From the NCBI RefSeq assembly GCF_050948215.1, contig NW_027488837.1, forward strand, positions 237,768-301,767: a stretch of 64,000 bases of DNA. Reading direction: 5' to 3'. This DNA comes from Halictus rubicundus. Taxonomy: Eukaryota; Arthropoda; Insecta; Hymenoptera; Halictidae. How positions within the stretch are numbered: the stretch's first letter is position 1; each line of letters starts with the position of its first letter. The translations under genes and the position numbers were made by a program. The notes under the pieces were generated by a model. The model was not told the origin of the DNA. It saw only the letters and a list, made by a program, of their open reading frames with translations, and ran no database searches. Of the stretch, positions 27,359 to 40,604 are shown in pieces.

Positions 27359-28002
27359 ATTGAGGATAGGATAGGATAGAGGATAGGATAGGTTAGATGA
27401 TAGAGGATAGGATAGGATAGAGGATAGGATATTATAGAGGATAGGATAGGATAGAGGATTGGATAGGATAGAGGGTATTATATAGTAGAAGATAGGATAG
27501 GGTAGATGATAGGAGAGAGGATATCATAGAGCATTGGATATGATAGAGGATTGGATAGGATAGAGGATTGGATAGGATACAGGATGGGATAGGATAGAGG
27601 ATGGGATATGATAGAGGATAAGATAGGTTAGAGGATAGTATAGGATAGAGAATAGGATAGGATAGGATAGTTGATAGGATAGGACAGAGGTTACGATAGG
27701 ATAGAGGATAGGATAGGATAGGGGATAGGATAGGATTGAGGATAGGATAGGATTGAGGATGGGATAGGATAGAGGATAAGATAGGTTAGAGGATAGTATA
27801 GGATAGAGAATAGGATAGGATAGGATAGTTGATAGGATAGGACAGAGGTTACGATAGGATAGAGGATAGGATAGGATAGGGGATAGGATAGGATAGAGGA
27901 TAGGATAGGATTGAGGATAGGATAGGATAGAGGATAGGATATTATAGAGGATAGGATAGGATAGAGGATATTATAGGATATAGGATACGATAGGATAGAG
28001 GA
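27359..28002. repeat. 704-bp subrepeat in duplication copy 2, second
   Basis: Counterpart of 21088-21731 at +6271 bp. It holds the GATATC site at 27520 that corresponds to 21249. Confidence 0.82.
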
Positions 28003-29741
28003 TATTATAGGATAGAGGATAGGATAGAGGATATTATAGGATAGAGGATAGGATAGGATAGAGGATAGGATAGGGTAGAGGATAGGATAGGATAGAGGAT
28101 AGGATAGGATAGAGGATATAATAGGATTGAGGAAAGGATAGGATAGAGGAAAGGATAGGATAGAGGATAGGATAGGATAGAGGATAGTACAGGATAGAGT
28201 ATACGATAGAGGATTGGATATGATAGAGGATAGGATAGAGGATACGATAGAGGATTGGATATGATAGAGGATAGGATAGAGGATAGGATAGGATAGAAGA
28301 TAGGATAGGATAGAGGATAGGATAGGATAGAGGAGAGGATAGGATAGAGGATAGGATAGGATAGAGGATAGGATAGGATAGAGGATAGGATAGGATAGGA
28401 TAGAGGATAGGATAGGATAGAGGATAGAATAGGATTGAGGATAGGATAGGATAGAGGATAGAATAGGATAGAGGATAGGATTGGATAGAGGATAGGATAG
28501 GATAGAGGATAGGCTGGGTTAGAGGATAGGATAGGATAGAGGATAGGATAGGATTGAGGATAGGATATGATGGAGGATAGGATAGGATAGAGGATAGGAT
28601 AGGATAGAGGATAGGATATGATAGAGGATAGGATAGGATACGATAGAGGATAGGATAGGATAGAGGATAGGATAGGATAGAGGATAGGATATGATAGAGG
28701 ATAGGATAGGATACGATAGAGGATAGGATAGGATAGAGGATAGGATAGGATAGAGGATAGGATAGAGGATAGGATAGAGGATAGGATAGGATAGAGGATA
28801 GGATAGGGTAGAGGATAGGATAGGATAGAGGATAGAATAGGATAGAGGATAGGATTGGATAGAGGATAGGATAGGATAGAGGATAGGCTGGGTTAGAGGA
28901 TAGGATAGGATAGAGGATAGGATAGGATAGAGGATAGGATATGATGGAGGATAGGATATGATAGAGGATAGGATAGGATAGAGGATAGGATAGGATAGAA
29001 GATAGGATAGGATAGAGGATAGGATAGGATACAGGATATGATAGGATAGAGGATAGGATAGGATAGAGGATAGGATAGGATAGAGGATAGGATAGGTAAT
29101 TGGATAGGATAGAGTATAGGATAAGGTAGAGGATAGGATAGGATGGAGGATATAATAGGATAGAGGATAGGATAAGATAGAGGATAGGATAGGAAAGAGG
29201 ATAGGATAGGATAGAGGGTAGGATAGGATAGAGGATAGGATAGAGGATAGGATAGGATAGGATAGAGGATAGGAGAGGATAGAGGATCGGATAGAGGATA
29301 GGATAGGATAGAGGTTAGGATAGGATAGAGGATAGGATATAATAGAGGATTGGATAGGATAGAGGATAGTATAGGATAGAGGATCTAATAGAGGATAGGA
29401 TAGGATAGAGGATATGATAGGATAGAGGATAGGATAGGATAGAGGATAGGATAGGATAGAGGATAGGATAGGATGGAGGATAGGATAGGATAGAGGATAG
29501 GCTGGGTTAGAGGATAGGATAGGATAGAGGATAGGATAGGATAGAGGATAGGATATGATGGAGGATAGGATAGGATAGAGGATAGGATAGGATAGAGGAT
29601 AGGATAGGATAGAAGATAGGATAGGATAGAGGATAGGATAGGATACAGGATATGATAGGATAGAGGATAGGATAGGATACAGGATAGGATAGGATAGAGG
29701 ATAGGATAGGATAGAGGATAGGATAGGATAGAGGATAGAAT

Positions 29742-30924
29742 AGGATAGGATAGAGGATAGGATAGGATTGAGGATAGGACAGGATAGAGGATAGGAGAGG
29801 ATAGAGGATAGGATAGCATAGAGGATAGGATAGAGGATACGGTAGTGGATTGGATAGGATACAGGATAGGAGACGATAGAGTATAGGATAGGATAGAGGA
29901 TAGGATTGGGGATTGGATACGATAGAGGATAGGATAGGATAGATGATATTATAGGAAATAGGATAGGATAGGATGGAGGATAAGATAGGATAGAGGATAA
30001 GATAGGATAGCGGAAAGGATAGGATAGAGTATAGGATAGGATAGAGGATAGGATAGGATAGAGGATAGGATAGGATAGAGGATAGAATAGGATAGAGGAT
30101 AGGATAGGATAGAGGATAGGATACGATAGAGGATAGGATAGGATAGAGAATAGGATATAGGATTGGATAGGATAGAGGATAGGATACGATAGAGGATAGG
30201 ATAGGATAGGATAGAGAATAGCATACGATAGAGGATAGAATGGAATGGAAGATAGGATAGAGGAAAGGATAGGATAGAGGATAGGATAGGATAGAGGATA
30301 GTACAGGATAGAGTATACGATAGAGGATAGGATAGAGGATACGATAGAGGATTGGATATGATAGAGGATAGGATAGAGGATAGAATAGGATAGAGGATAG
30401 GATAGGATAGAAGATAGGATAGGATAGAGGATAGGATAGGATACAGGATATGATAGGATAGAGGATAGGATATGATAGAGGATAGGATAGGATAGGATAG
30501 AGGATAGGATAGGATAGAGGATGGGATAGGATAGAGGATAGGATATGATAGAGGATAGGATAGGATAGAGGATCGGATAGAGGATAGGATAGGATAGAGG
30601 ATCGGATAGAGGATAGGATAGGATAGAGGATAGGATAGGATAGAGGATAGAGTAGGATAGAGGATAGGATAGGATAAAGGATAGGTTTGGATAGAGGATC
30701 GGATAGAGGATAGAATAGGATAGAGGATAGGATAGGATAGAGGGTAGTATAGGATAGAGGATAGGATAGGATAGAGGATAGGATAGGATAGAGGATAGAG
30801 TAGGATAGAGGATAGGATAGGATAGAGGATAGGATAGAGGATAGGATAGGATAGAGGATCGGATAGAGGATTGGATAGGATAGAGGATAGGATAGGATAG
30901 AGGAAAGGATAGGATAGAAGATAG
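29742..30924. repeat. Domain C segment left of the 14-kb block
   Basis: GGATA array that includes the variant cluster GGATAGCATAGAGG at 29817, followed by ACGGTAGTGG, GGATTGGGGATTGG and GATGATATTATAGG. The same cluster returns at 31328 and 32490, and at 45608, 46246 and 47459, so this segment is an earlier member of the 1.2-1.5 kb repeats that open the 14-kb block. Confidence 0.75.
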
Positions 30925-33900
30925 GATAGGATAGAGGATAGGATAGGATAGAGGATAGAATAGGATAGAGGATAGGATAGGATAGAGGATAGGATACGAT
31001 AGAGGATAGGATAGGATAGAGAATAGGATATAGGATTGGATAGGATAGAGGATAGGATACGATAGAGGATAGGATAGGATAGGATAGAGAATAGCATACG
31101 ATAGAGGATAGAATGGAATGGAAGATAGGATAGAGGAAAGGATAGGATAGAGGATAGAGGATAGGATAGGATAGAGGATAGGATAGGATACAGGATAGGA
31201 TAGGATAGAGGATAGGATAGGATAGAGGATAGGATAGGATAGAGGATAGAATAGGATAGGATAGAGGATAGGATAGGATTGAGGATAGGACAGGATAGAG
31301 GATAGGAGAGGATAGAGGATAGGATAGCATAGAGGATAGGATAGAGGATACGGTAGTGGATTGGATAGGATACAGGATAGGAGACGATAGAGTATAGGAT
31401 AGGATAGAGGATAGGATTGGGGATTGGATACGATAGAGGATAGGATAGGATAGATGATATTATAGGAAATAGGATAGGATAGGATGGAGGATAAGATAGG
31501 ATAGAGGATAAGATAGGATAGGGGAAAGGATAGGATAGAGTATAGGATAGGATAGAGGATAGGATAGGATAGAGGATAGGATAGGATAGAGGATAGAATA
31601 GGATAGAGGATAGGATAGGATAGAAGATAGGATAGGATAGAGGATAGGATAGGATACAGGATATGATAGGATAGAGGATAGGATATGATAGAGGATAGGA
31701 TAGGATAGGATAGAGGATAGGATAGGATAGAGGATGGGATAGGATAGAGGATAGGATATGATAGAGGATAGGATAGGATAGAGGATCGGATAGAGGATAG
31801 GATAGGATAGAGGATCGGATAGAGGATAGGATAGGATAGAGGATAGGATAGGATAGAGGATAGAGTAGGATAGAGGATAGGATAGGATAAAGGATAGGTT
31901 TGGATAGAGGATCGGATAGAGGATAGAATAGGATAGAGGATAGGATAGGATAGAGGGTAGTATAGGATAGAGGATAGGATAGGATAGAGGATAGGATAGG
32001 ATAGAGGATAGAGTAGGATAGAGGATAGGATAGGATAGAGGATAGGATAGAGGATAGGATAGGATAGAGGATCGGATAGAGGATTGGATAGGATAGAGGA
32101 TAGGATAGGATAGAGGATAGAATAGGATAGAGGATAGGATAGGATAGAGGATAGGATACGATAGAGGATAGGATAGGATAGAGAATAGGATATAGGATTG
32201 GATAGGATAGAGGATAGGATACGATAGAGGATAGGATAGGATAGGATAGAGAATAGCATACGATAGAGGATAGAATGGAATGGAAGATAGGATAGAGGAA
32301 AGGATAGGATAGAGGATAGAGGATAGGATAGGATAGAGGATAGGATAGGATACAGGATAGGATAGGATAGAGGATAGGATAGGATAGAGGATAGGATAGG
32401 ATAGAGGATAGAATAGGATAGGATAGAGGATAGGATAGGATTGAGGATAGGACAGGATAGAGGATAGGAGAGGATAGAGGATAGGATAGCATAGAGGATA
32501 GGATAGAGGATACGGTAGTGGATTGGATAGGATACAGGATAGGAGACGATAGAGTATAGGATAGGATAGAGGATAGGATTGGGGATTAGATACGATAGAG
32601 GATAGGATAGGATAGATGATATTATAGGAAATAGGATAGGATAGGATGGAGGATAAGATAGGATAGAGGATAAGATAGGATAGCGGAAAGGATAGGATAG
32701 AGTATAGGATAGGATAGAGGATAGGATAGGATAGAGGATAGGATAGGATAGAGGATAGAATAGGATAGAGGATAGGATAGGATAGAGGATAGGATACGAT
32801 AGAGGATAGGATAGGATAGAGAATAGGATATAGGATTGGATAGGATAGAGGATAGGATACGATAGAGGATAGGATAGGATAGGATAGAGAATAGCATACG
32901 ATAGAGGATAGAATGGAATGGAAGATAGGATAGAGGAAAGGATAGGATAGAGGATAGGATAGGATAGAGGATAGTACAGGATAGAGTATACGATAGAGGA
33001 TTGGATATGATAGAGGATAGGATAGAGGATACGATAGAGGATTGGATATGATAGAGGATAGGATAGAGGATAGAATAGGATAGAGGATAGGATAGGATAG
33101 AAGATAGGATAGGATAGAGGATAGGATACAGGATATGATAGGATAGAGGATAGGATATGATAGAGGATAGGATAGGATAGGATAGAGGATAGGATAGGAT
33201 AGAGGATGGGATAGGATAGAGGATAGGATATGATAGAGGATAGGATAGGATAGAGGATCGGATAGAGGATAGGATAGGATAGAGGATCGGATAGAGGATA
33301 GGATAGGATAGAGGATAGGATAGGATAGAGGATAGAGTAGGATAGAGGATAGGATAGGATAAAGGATAGGTTTGGATAGAGGATCGGATAGAGGATAGAA
33401 TAGGATAGAGGATAGGATAGGATAGAGGGTAGTATAGGATAGAGGATAGGATAGGATAGAGGATAGGATAGGATAGAGGATAGAGTAGGATAGAGGATAG
33501 GATAGGATAGAGGATAGGAAGGGGATAGGATAGGATAGAGGATCGGATAGAGGATTGGATAGGATAGAGGATAGGATAGGATAGAGGATAGAATAGGATA
33601 GAGGATAGGATAGGATAGAGGATAGGATACGATAGAGGATAGGATAGGATAGAGAATAGGATATAGGATTGGATAGGATAGAGGATAGGATACGATAGAG
33701 GATAGGATAGGATAGGATAGAGAATAGCATACGATAGAGGATAGAATGGAATGGAAGATAGGATAGAGGAAAGGATAGGATAGAGGATAGAGGATAGGAT
33801 AGGATAAAGGATAGGATAGGATAGAGGATAGGATAGGATAGAGGATAGGATAGGATACAGGATAGGATAGGATAGAGGATAGGATAGGTAATTGGATAGG

Positions 33901-34400
33901 ATAGGATAGAGGATAGGATAGGTAATTGGATAGGATAGAGTATAGGATAAGGTAGAGGATAGGATAGGATAGAGGATATAATAGGATAGAGGATAGGATA
34001 GGATAGAGGATAGGATAGGAAAGAGGATAGGATAGGATAGAGGGTAGGATAGGATAGAGGATAGGATAGAGGATAGGATAGGATAGGATAGAGGATAGGA
34101 TAGGATAGAGGATAGGATAGGGGATAGGATAGGATAGAGGATAGGATAGGATAGAGGATAGGATAGAGGATAGGATATGATAGAGGATAGGATAGGTAAT
34201 TGGATACGATAGAGGATAGGATAGGATACGATAGAGGATAGGATAGGATAGAGGATAGGATAGGATAGAGGATAGGATAGAGGATATGATAGGATAGGAT
34301 AGAGGATAGGATAGGATAGAGGATCGGATAGAGGATAGGATAGGATAGAGGATCGGATAGAGGATAGGATAGGATAGAGGATAGAGGATAGGATAGGATA

Positions 34401-34460
34401 GAGGATAGGATAGAGGATAGGATAGAGGATAGGATAGAGGATAGGATAGAGGATAGGATA
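34401..34460. repeat. Pure 12-bp unit run before GGTAATTGG
   Basis: Five perfect units of GAGGATAGGATA start at 34401, 34413, 34425, 34437 and 34449, followed by a unit leading into GGTAATTGG. The same arrangement starts at 35860 (units at 35860, 35872, 35884, 35896, 35908). Similar runs lie near 37.37, 39.14, 40.73, 49.38 and 50.84 kb. Switching to a 12-bp unit changes the phase relation of the array locally. Confidence 0.85.
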
Positions 34461-37400
34461 GAGGATAGGATAGGTAATTGGATAGGATAGAGTATAGGAT
34501 AAGGTAGAGGATAGGATAGGATAGAGGATATAATAGGATAGAGGATAGGATAGGATAGAGGATATAATAGGATAGAGGATAGGATAGGATAGAGGATAGG
34601 ATAGGAAAGAGGATAGGATAGGATAGCGGGTAGGATAGGATAGAGGATAGGATAGAGGATAGGATAGGATAGAGGATAGGATAGAGGATAGGATAGGATA
34701 GAGGATCGGATAGAGGATAGGATAGGATAGAGGATAGGATAGGATAGAGGATAGAGTAGGATAGAGGATAGGATAGGATAAAGGATAGGATAGAATAGAG
34801 GATAGGATAGAGGATAGGATAGGATAGGATAGAGGATAGGATAGGATAGGATAGAGGATAGGATAGGATAGTGTAAACGATATTATAGAGGATAGGATAG
34901 GATAGAGGATCGGATAGAGGATAGGATAGGATAGGATAGAGGATAGGATAGAGGATAGGATAGAGGATATGATAGAGGATCGGATAGAGGATAGGATAGG
35001 ATAGAGGAAAGGATAGGATAGAGGATAGGATAGGTAATTGGATAGGATAGAGGATAGGATAAGTTAGAGGATAGTATAGGATAGAGGATAGGATAGGATA
35101 GAGGATATGATAGGATAAAGGATAGGATAGGATAAAGGATAGGATAGGATAGAGGGTAGAATAGGATAGATGATAGGATAGGATAGAGAATAGGATAGGA
35201 TAGAGGATAGGATAGGATAGAGGATAGGATAGAGGATAGTATAGGATACAGGATAGGATAGAGGATAGAATAGGATAGAGGATAGGATAGGATAGAGGAT
35301 AGAATAGGATAGATGATAGGATGGGATAGAGGATAGGATAGGATAGGGGATAGGATAGGATAGAGGACAGGATAGGATAGAGGATAGGATAGAGGATAGG
35401 ATAGGATAGAGGATAGGATAGGTAATTGGATAGGATAGAGTATAGGATAAGGTAGAGGATAGGATAGGATAGAGGATATAATAGGATAGAGGATAGGATA
35501 GGATAGAGGATAGGATAGGATAAAGGATAGGATAGGATAGAGGATAGGATAGGATAGAGGATAGAATAGGATAGATGATAGGATGGGATAGAGGATAGGA
35601 TAGGATAGAGGATAGGATAGGATAGAGGACAGGATAGGATAGAGGATAGGATAGAGGATAGGATAGAGGATAGGATAGGATAGAGGATAGGATAGGTAAT
35701 TGGATAGGATAGAGTATAGGATAAGGTAGAGGATAGGATAGGATAGAGGATATAATAGGATAGAGGATAGGATAGGATAGAGGATAGGATAGGATAGAGG
35801 ATAGGATAGTATAGAGGATAGAGTAGGATAGAGGATAGGATAGGATAAAGGATAGGATAGAGGATAGGATAGAGGATAGGATAGAGGATAGGATAGAGGA
35901 TAGGATAGAGGATAGGATAGAGGATAGGATAGGTAATTGGATAGGATAGAGTATAGGATAAGGTAGAGGATAGGATAGGATAGAGGATATAATAGGATAG
36001 AGGATAGGATAGGATAGAGGATAGGATAGGAAAGAGGATAGGATAGGATAGAGGGTAGGATAGGATAGAGGATAGTATAGAGGATAGGATAGGATAGAGG
36101 ATAGGATAGAGGATAGGATAGGATAGAGGATGGGATAGGATAGAGGATAGGATATGATAGAGGATAGGATAGGATAGAGGATCGGATAGAGGATAGGATA
36201 GGATAGAGGGTAGTATAGGATAGAGGATAGGATAGAATAGAGGATAGGATATCATAAAGGATAGGATAGGATAGAGGATAGGATAGGATAGGATAGAGGA
36301 TAGGATAGGATAGGATAGAGGATAGGATAGGATAGGATAGGATAGAGGATAGGATAGGATAGGATAGAGGATAGGATAGGATAGGATAGAGGATAGGATA
36401 GAGGATAGGATAGAGGATAGGATAGGATAGAGGATAGGATAGGATAGAGGAGAGGATAGGATAGAGGATAGGATAGGATAGTTGATATTATAGGATAGAG
36501 GATAGGATATGATAGAGTAAACGATATTATAGAGGATAGGATAGGATAGAGGATAGGATAGGATAGAGGATAGGCTGGGTTAGAGGATAGGATAGGATAG
36601 AGGATAGGATAGGATAGAGGATAGGATATGATGGAGGATAGGATAGGATAGAGGATAGGATAGGATAGAGGATAGGATAGGATAGAAGATAGGATAGAGG
36701 ATAGGATAGGATAGAGGATAGGCTGGGTTAGAGGATAGGATAGGATAGAGGATAGGATAGGATAGAGGATAGGATATGATGGAGGATAGGATAGGATAGA
36801 GGATAGGATAGGATAGAGGATAGGATAGGATAGAGGATAGGATAGGTAATTGGATAGGATAGGATAGAGGATAGGATAGGTAATTGGATAGGACAGAGTA
36901 TAGGATAAGGTAGAGGATAGGATAGGATAGAGGATATAATAGGATAGAGGATAGGATAGGATAGAGGATAGGATAGGAAAGAGGATAGGATAGGATAGAG
37001 GGTAGGATGGGATAGAGGATAGGATAGAGGATAGGATAGGATAGGATAGAGGATAGGATAGGATAGAGGATAGGATAGAGGATAGGATAGGATAGAGGAT
37101 AGGATAGGATAGAGGATAGGATAGAGGATAGGATATGATAGAGGATAGGATAGGTAATTGGATACGATAGAGGATAGGATAGGATACGATAGAGGATAGG
37201 ATAGGATAGAGGATAGGATAGGATAGAGGATAGGATAGAGGATATGATAGGATAGGATAGAGGATAGGATAGGATAGAGGATCGGATAGAGGATAGGATA
37301 GGATAGAGGATCGGATAGAGGATAGGATAGGATAGAGGATAGAGGATAGGATAGGATAGAGGATAGGATAGAGGATAGGATAGAGGATAGGATAGAGGAT

Positions 37401-40400
37401 AGGATAGAGGATAGGATAGAGGATAGGATAGAGGATAGGATAGGTAATTGGATAGGATAGAGTATAGGATAAGGTAGAGGATAGGATAGGATAGAGGATA
37501 TAATAGGATAGAGGATAGGATAGGATAGAGGATATAATAGGATAGAGGATAGGATAGGATAGAGGATAGGATAGGAAAGAGGATAGGATAGGATAGCGGG
37601 TAGGATAGGATAGAGGATAGGATAGAGGATAGGATAGGATAGAGGATAGGATAGAGGATAGGATAGGATAGAGGATCGGATAGAGGATAGGGTAGGATAG
37701 AGGATAGGATAGGATAGAGGATAGAGTAGGATAGAGGATAGGATAGGATAAAGGATAGGTTTGGATAGAGGATCGGATAGAGGATAGAATAGGATAGAGG
37801 ATAGGATAGGATAGAGGGTAGTATAGGATAGAGGATAGGATAGAATAGAGGATAGGATAGAGGATAGGATAGGATAGGATAGAGGATAGGATAGGATAGT
37901 GTAAACGATATTATAGAGGATAGGATAGGATAGAGGATCGGATAGAGGATAGGATAGGATAGGATAGAGGATAGGATAGAGGATAGGATAGAGGATATGA
38001 TAGAGGATCGGATAGAGGATAGGATAGGATAGAGGAAAGGATAGGATAGAGGATAGGATAGGTAATTGGATAGGATAGAGGATAGGATAAGTTAGAGGAT
38101 AGTATAGGATAGAGGATAGGATAGGATAGAGGATAGGATAGGATAAAGGATAGGATAGGATAGAGGATAGGATAGGATAGAGGATCGGATAGAGGATAGG
38201 ATAGGATAGGATAGAGGATAGGATAGAGGATAGGATAGAGGATATGATAGAGGATCGGATAGAGGATAGGATAGGATAGAGGAAAGGATAGGATAGAGGA
38301 TAGGATAGGTAATTGGATAGGATAGAGGATAGGATAAGTTAGAGGATAGTATAGGATAGAGGATAGGATAGGATAGAGGATATGATAGGATAAAGGATAG
38401 GATAGGATAGAGGATAGGATAGGATAGAGGGTAGAATAGGATAGATGATAGGATAGGATAGAGAATAGGATAGGATAGAGGATAGGATAGGATAGAGGAT
38501 AGGATAGAGGATAGTATAGGATAGAGGATAGGATAGAGGATAGAATAGGATAGAGGATAGGATAGGATAGAGGATAGAATAGGATAGATGATAGGATGGG
38601 ATAGAGGATAGGATAGGATAGAGGATAGGATAGGATAGAGGACAGGATAGGATAGAGGATAGGATAGAGGATAGGATAGGATAGAGGATAGGATAGGTAA
38701 TTGGATAGGATAGAGTATAGGATAAGGTAGAGGATAGGATAGGATAGAGGATATAATAGGATAGAGGATAGGATAGGATAGAGGATAGGATAGGATAAAG
38801 GATAGGATAGGATAGAGGATAGGATAGGATAGAGGATAGAATAGGATAGATGATAGGATGGGATAGAGGATAGGATAGGATAGAGGATAGGATAGGATAG
38901 AGGACAGGATAGGATAGAGGATAGGATAGAGGATAGGATAGAGGATAGGATAGGATAGAGGATAGGATAGGTAATTGGATAGGATAGAGTATAGGATAAG
39001 GTAGAGGATAGGATAGGATAGAGGATATAATAGGATAGAGGATAGGATAGGATAGAGGATAGGATAGGATAGAGGATAGGATAGTATAGAGGATAGAGTA
39101 GGATAGAGGATAGGATAGGATAAAGGATAGGATAGAGGATAGGATAGAGGATAGGATAGAGGATAGGATAGAGGATAGGATAGAGGATAGGATAGAGGAT
39201 AGGATAGGTAATTGGATAGGATAGAGTATAGGATAAGGTAGAGGATAGGATAGGATAGAGGATATAATAGGATAGAGGATAGGATAGGATAGAGGATAGG
39301 ATAGGAAAGAGGATAGGATAGGATAGAGGGTAGGATAGGATAGAGGATAGTATAGAGGATAGAATAGGATAGAGGATAGGATAGAGGATAGGATAGGATA
39401 GAGGATGGGATAGGATAGAGGATAGGATATGATAGAGGATAGGATAGGATAGAGGATCGGATAGAGGATAGGATAGGATAGAGGGTAGTATAGGATAGAG
39501 GATAGGATAGAATAGAGGATAGGATATCATAAAGGATAGGATAGGATAGAGGATAGGATAGGATAGGATAGAGGATAGGATAGGATAGGATAGAGGATAG
39601 GATAGGATAGGATAGGATAGAGGATAGGATAGGATAGGATAGAGGATAGGATAGGATAGGATAGAGGATAGGATAGAGGATAGGATAGAGGATAGGATAG
39701 GATAGAGGATAGGATAGGATAGAGGAGAGGATAGGATAGAGGATAGGATAGGATAGTTGATATTATAGGATAGAGGATAGGATATGATAGAGTAAACGAT
39801 ATTATAGAGGATAGGATAGGATAGAGGATAGGATAGGATAGAGGATAGGCTGGGTTAGAGGATAGGATAGGATAGAGGATAGGATAGGATAGAGGATAGG
39901 ATATGATGGAGGATAGGATAGGATAGAGGATAGGATAGGATAGAGGATAGGATAGGATAGAAGATAGGATAGAGGATAGGATAGGATAGAGGATAGGCTG
40001 GGTTAGAGGATAGGATAGGATAGAGGATAGGATAGGATAGAGGATAGGATATGATGGAGGATAGGATAGGATAGAGGATAGGATAGGATAGAGGATAGGA
40101 TAGGATAGAAGATAGGATAGGATAGATGATAGGATAGGATACAGGATATGATAGGATAGAGGATAGGATATGATAGAGGATAGGATAGGATACAGGATAG
40201 GATAGGATAGAGGATAGGATAGGTAATTGGATAGGATAGGATAGAGGATAGGATAGGTAATTGGATAGGACAGAGTATAGGATAAGGTAGAGGATAGGAT
40301 AGGATAGATGATATAATAGGATAGAGGATAGGATAGGATAGAGGATAGGATAGGAAAGAGGATAGGATAGGATAGAGGGTAGGATAGGATAGAGGATAGG

Positions 40401-40604
40401 ATAGAGGATAGGATAGGATAGGATAGAGGATAGGATAGGATAGAGGATAGGATAGAGGATAGGATAGGATAGAGGATAGGATAGGATAGAGGATAGGATA
40501 GAGGATAGGATATGATAGAGGATAGGATAGGTAATTGGATACGATAGAGGATAGGATAGGATACGATAGAGGATAGGATAGGATAGAGGATAGGATAGAG
40601 GATA

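Larger units (their letters stand above)
23468..29741. repeat. 6.27-kb tandem duplication, copy 2
   Basis: Head-to-tail second copy of 17197-23467. The match continues a few bases past 29741 to about 29767 because of shared plain monomers; there ATTGAGG of copy 2 replaces ATAGAGG at about 23494. It carries its own 447-bp, 704-bp and 158-bp subrepeats (about 26.67-28.00 kb for the 704-bp pair). B-type sequence gives way to C-type sequence at about 28.02 kb, and from there domain C runs on without a break. Confidence 0.93.

Noticed and set aside
17197..29741. Treating the 6.27-kb duplication as certainly biological
   Set aside because: The near-identity of the copies is also what an assembly error in a satellite would produce, so without reads I record it as a feature of the sequence as given.
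28519..36255. Giant minus-strand protein (2578 codons), with similar ones at 44787-51224 (2145), 41225-45610 (1461) and 22248-25745 (1165)
   Set aside because: The C-rich strand of a 17-bp GGATA monomer has no stop codon in any frame, so long frames arise automatically. All three frames give the same rotated 17-residue cycle, there is no non-repetitive domain, and indels between copies (5, 10, 17, 34 bp) shift the frame.
36248..36260. GATATCATAAAGG as a promoter or regulatory element, because it recurs upstream of long minus-strand frames
   Set aside because: It only supplies the CAT that reads as ATG on the minus strand. Its recurrence follows from copying of larger blocks, and no other promoter signal is present.
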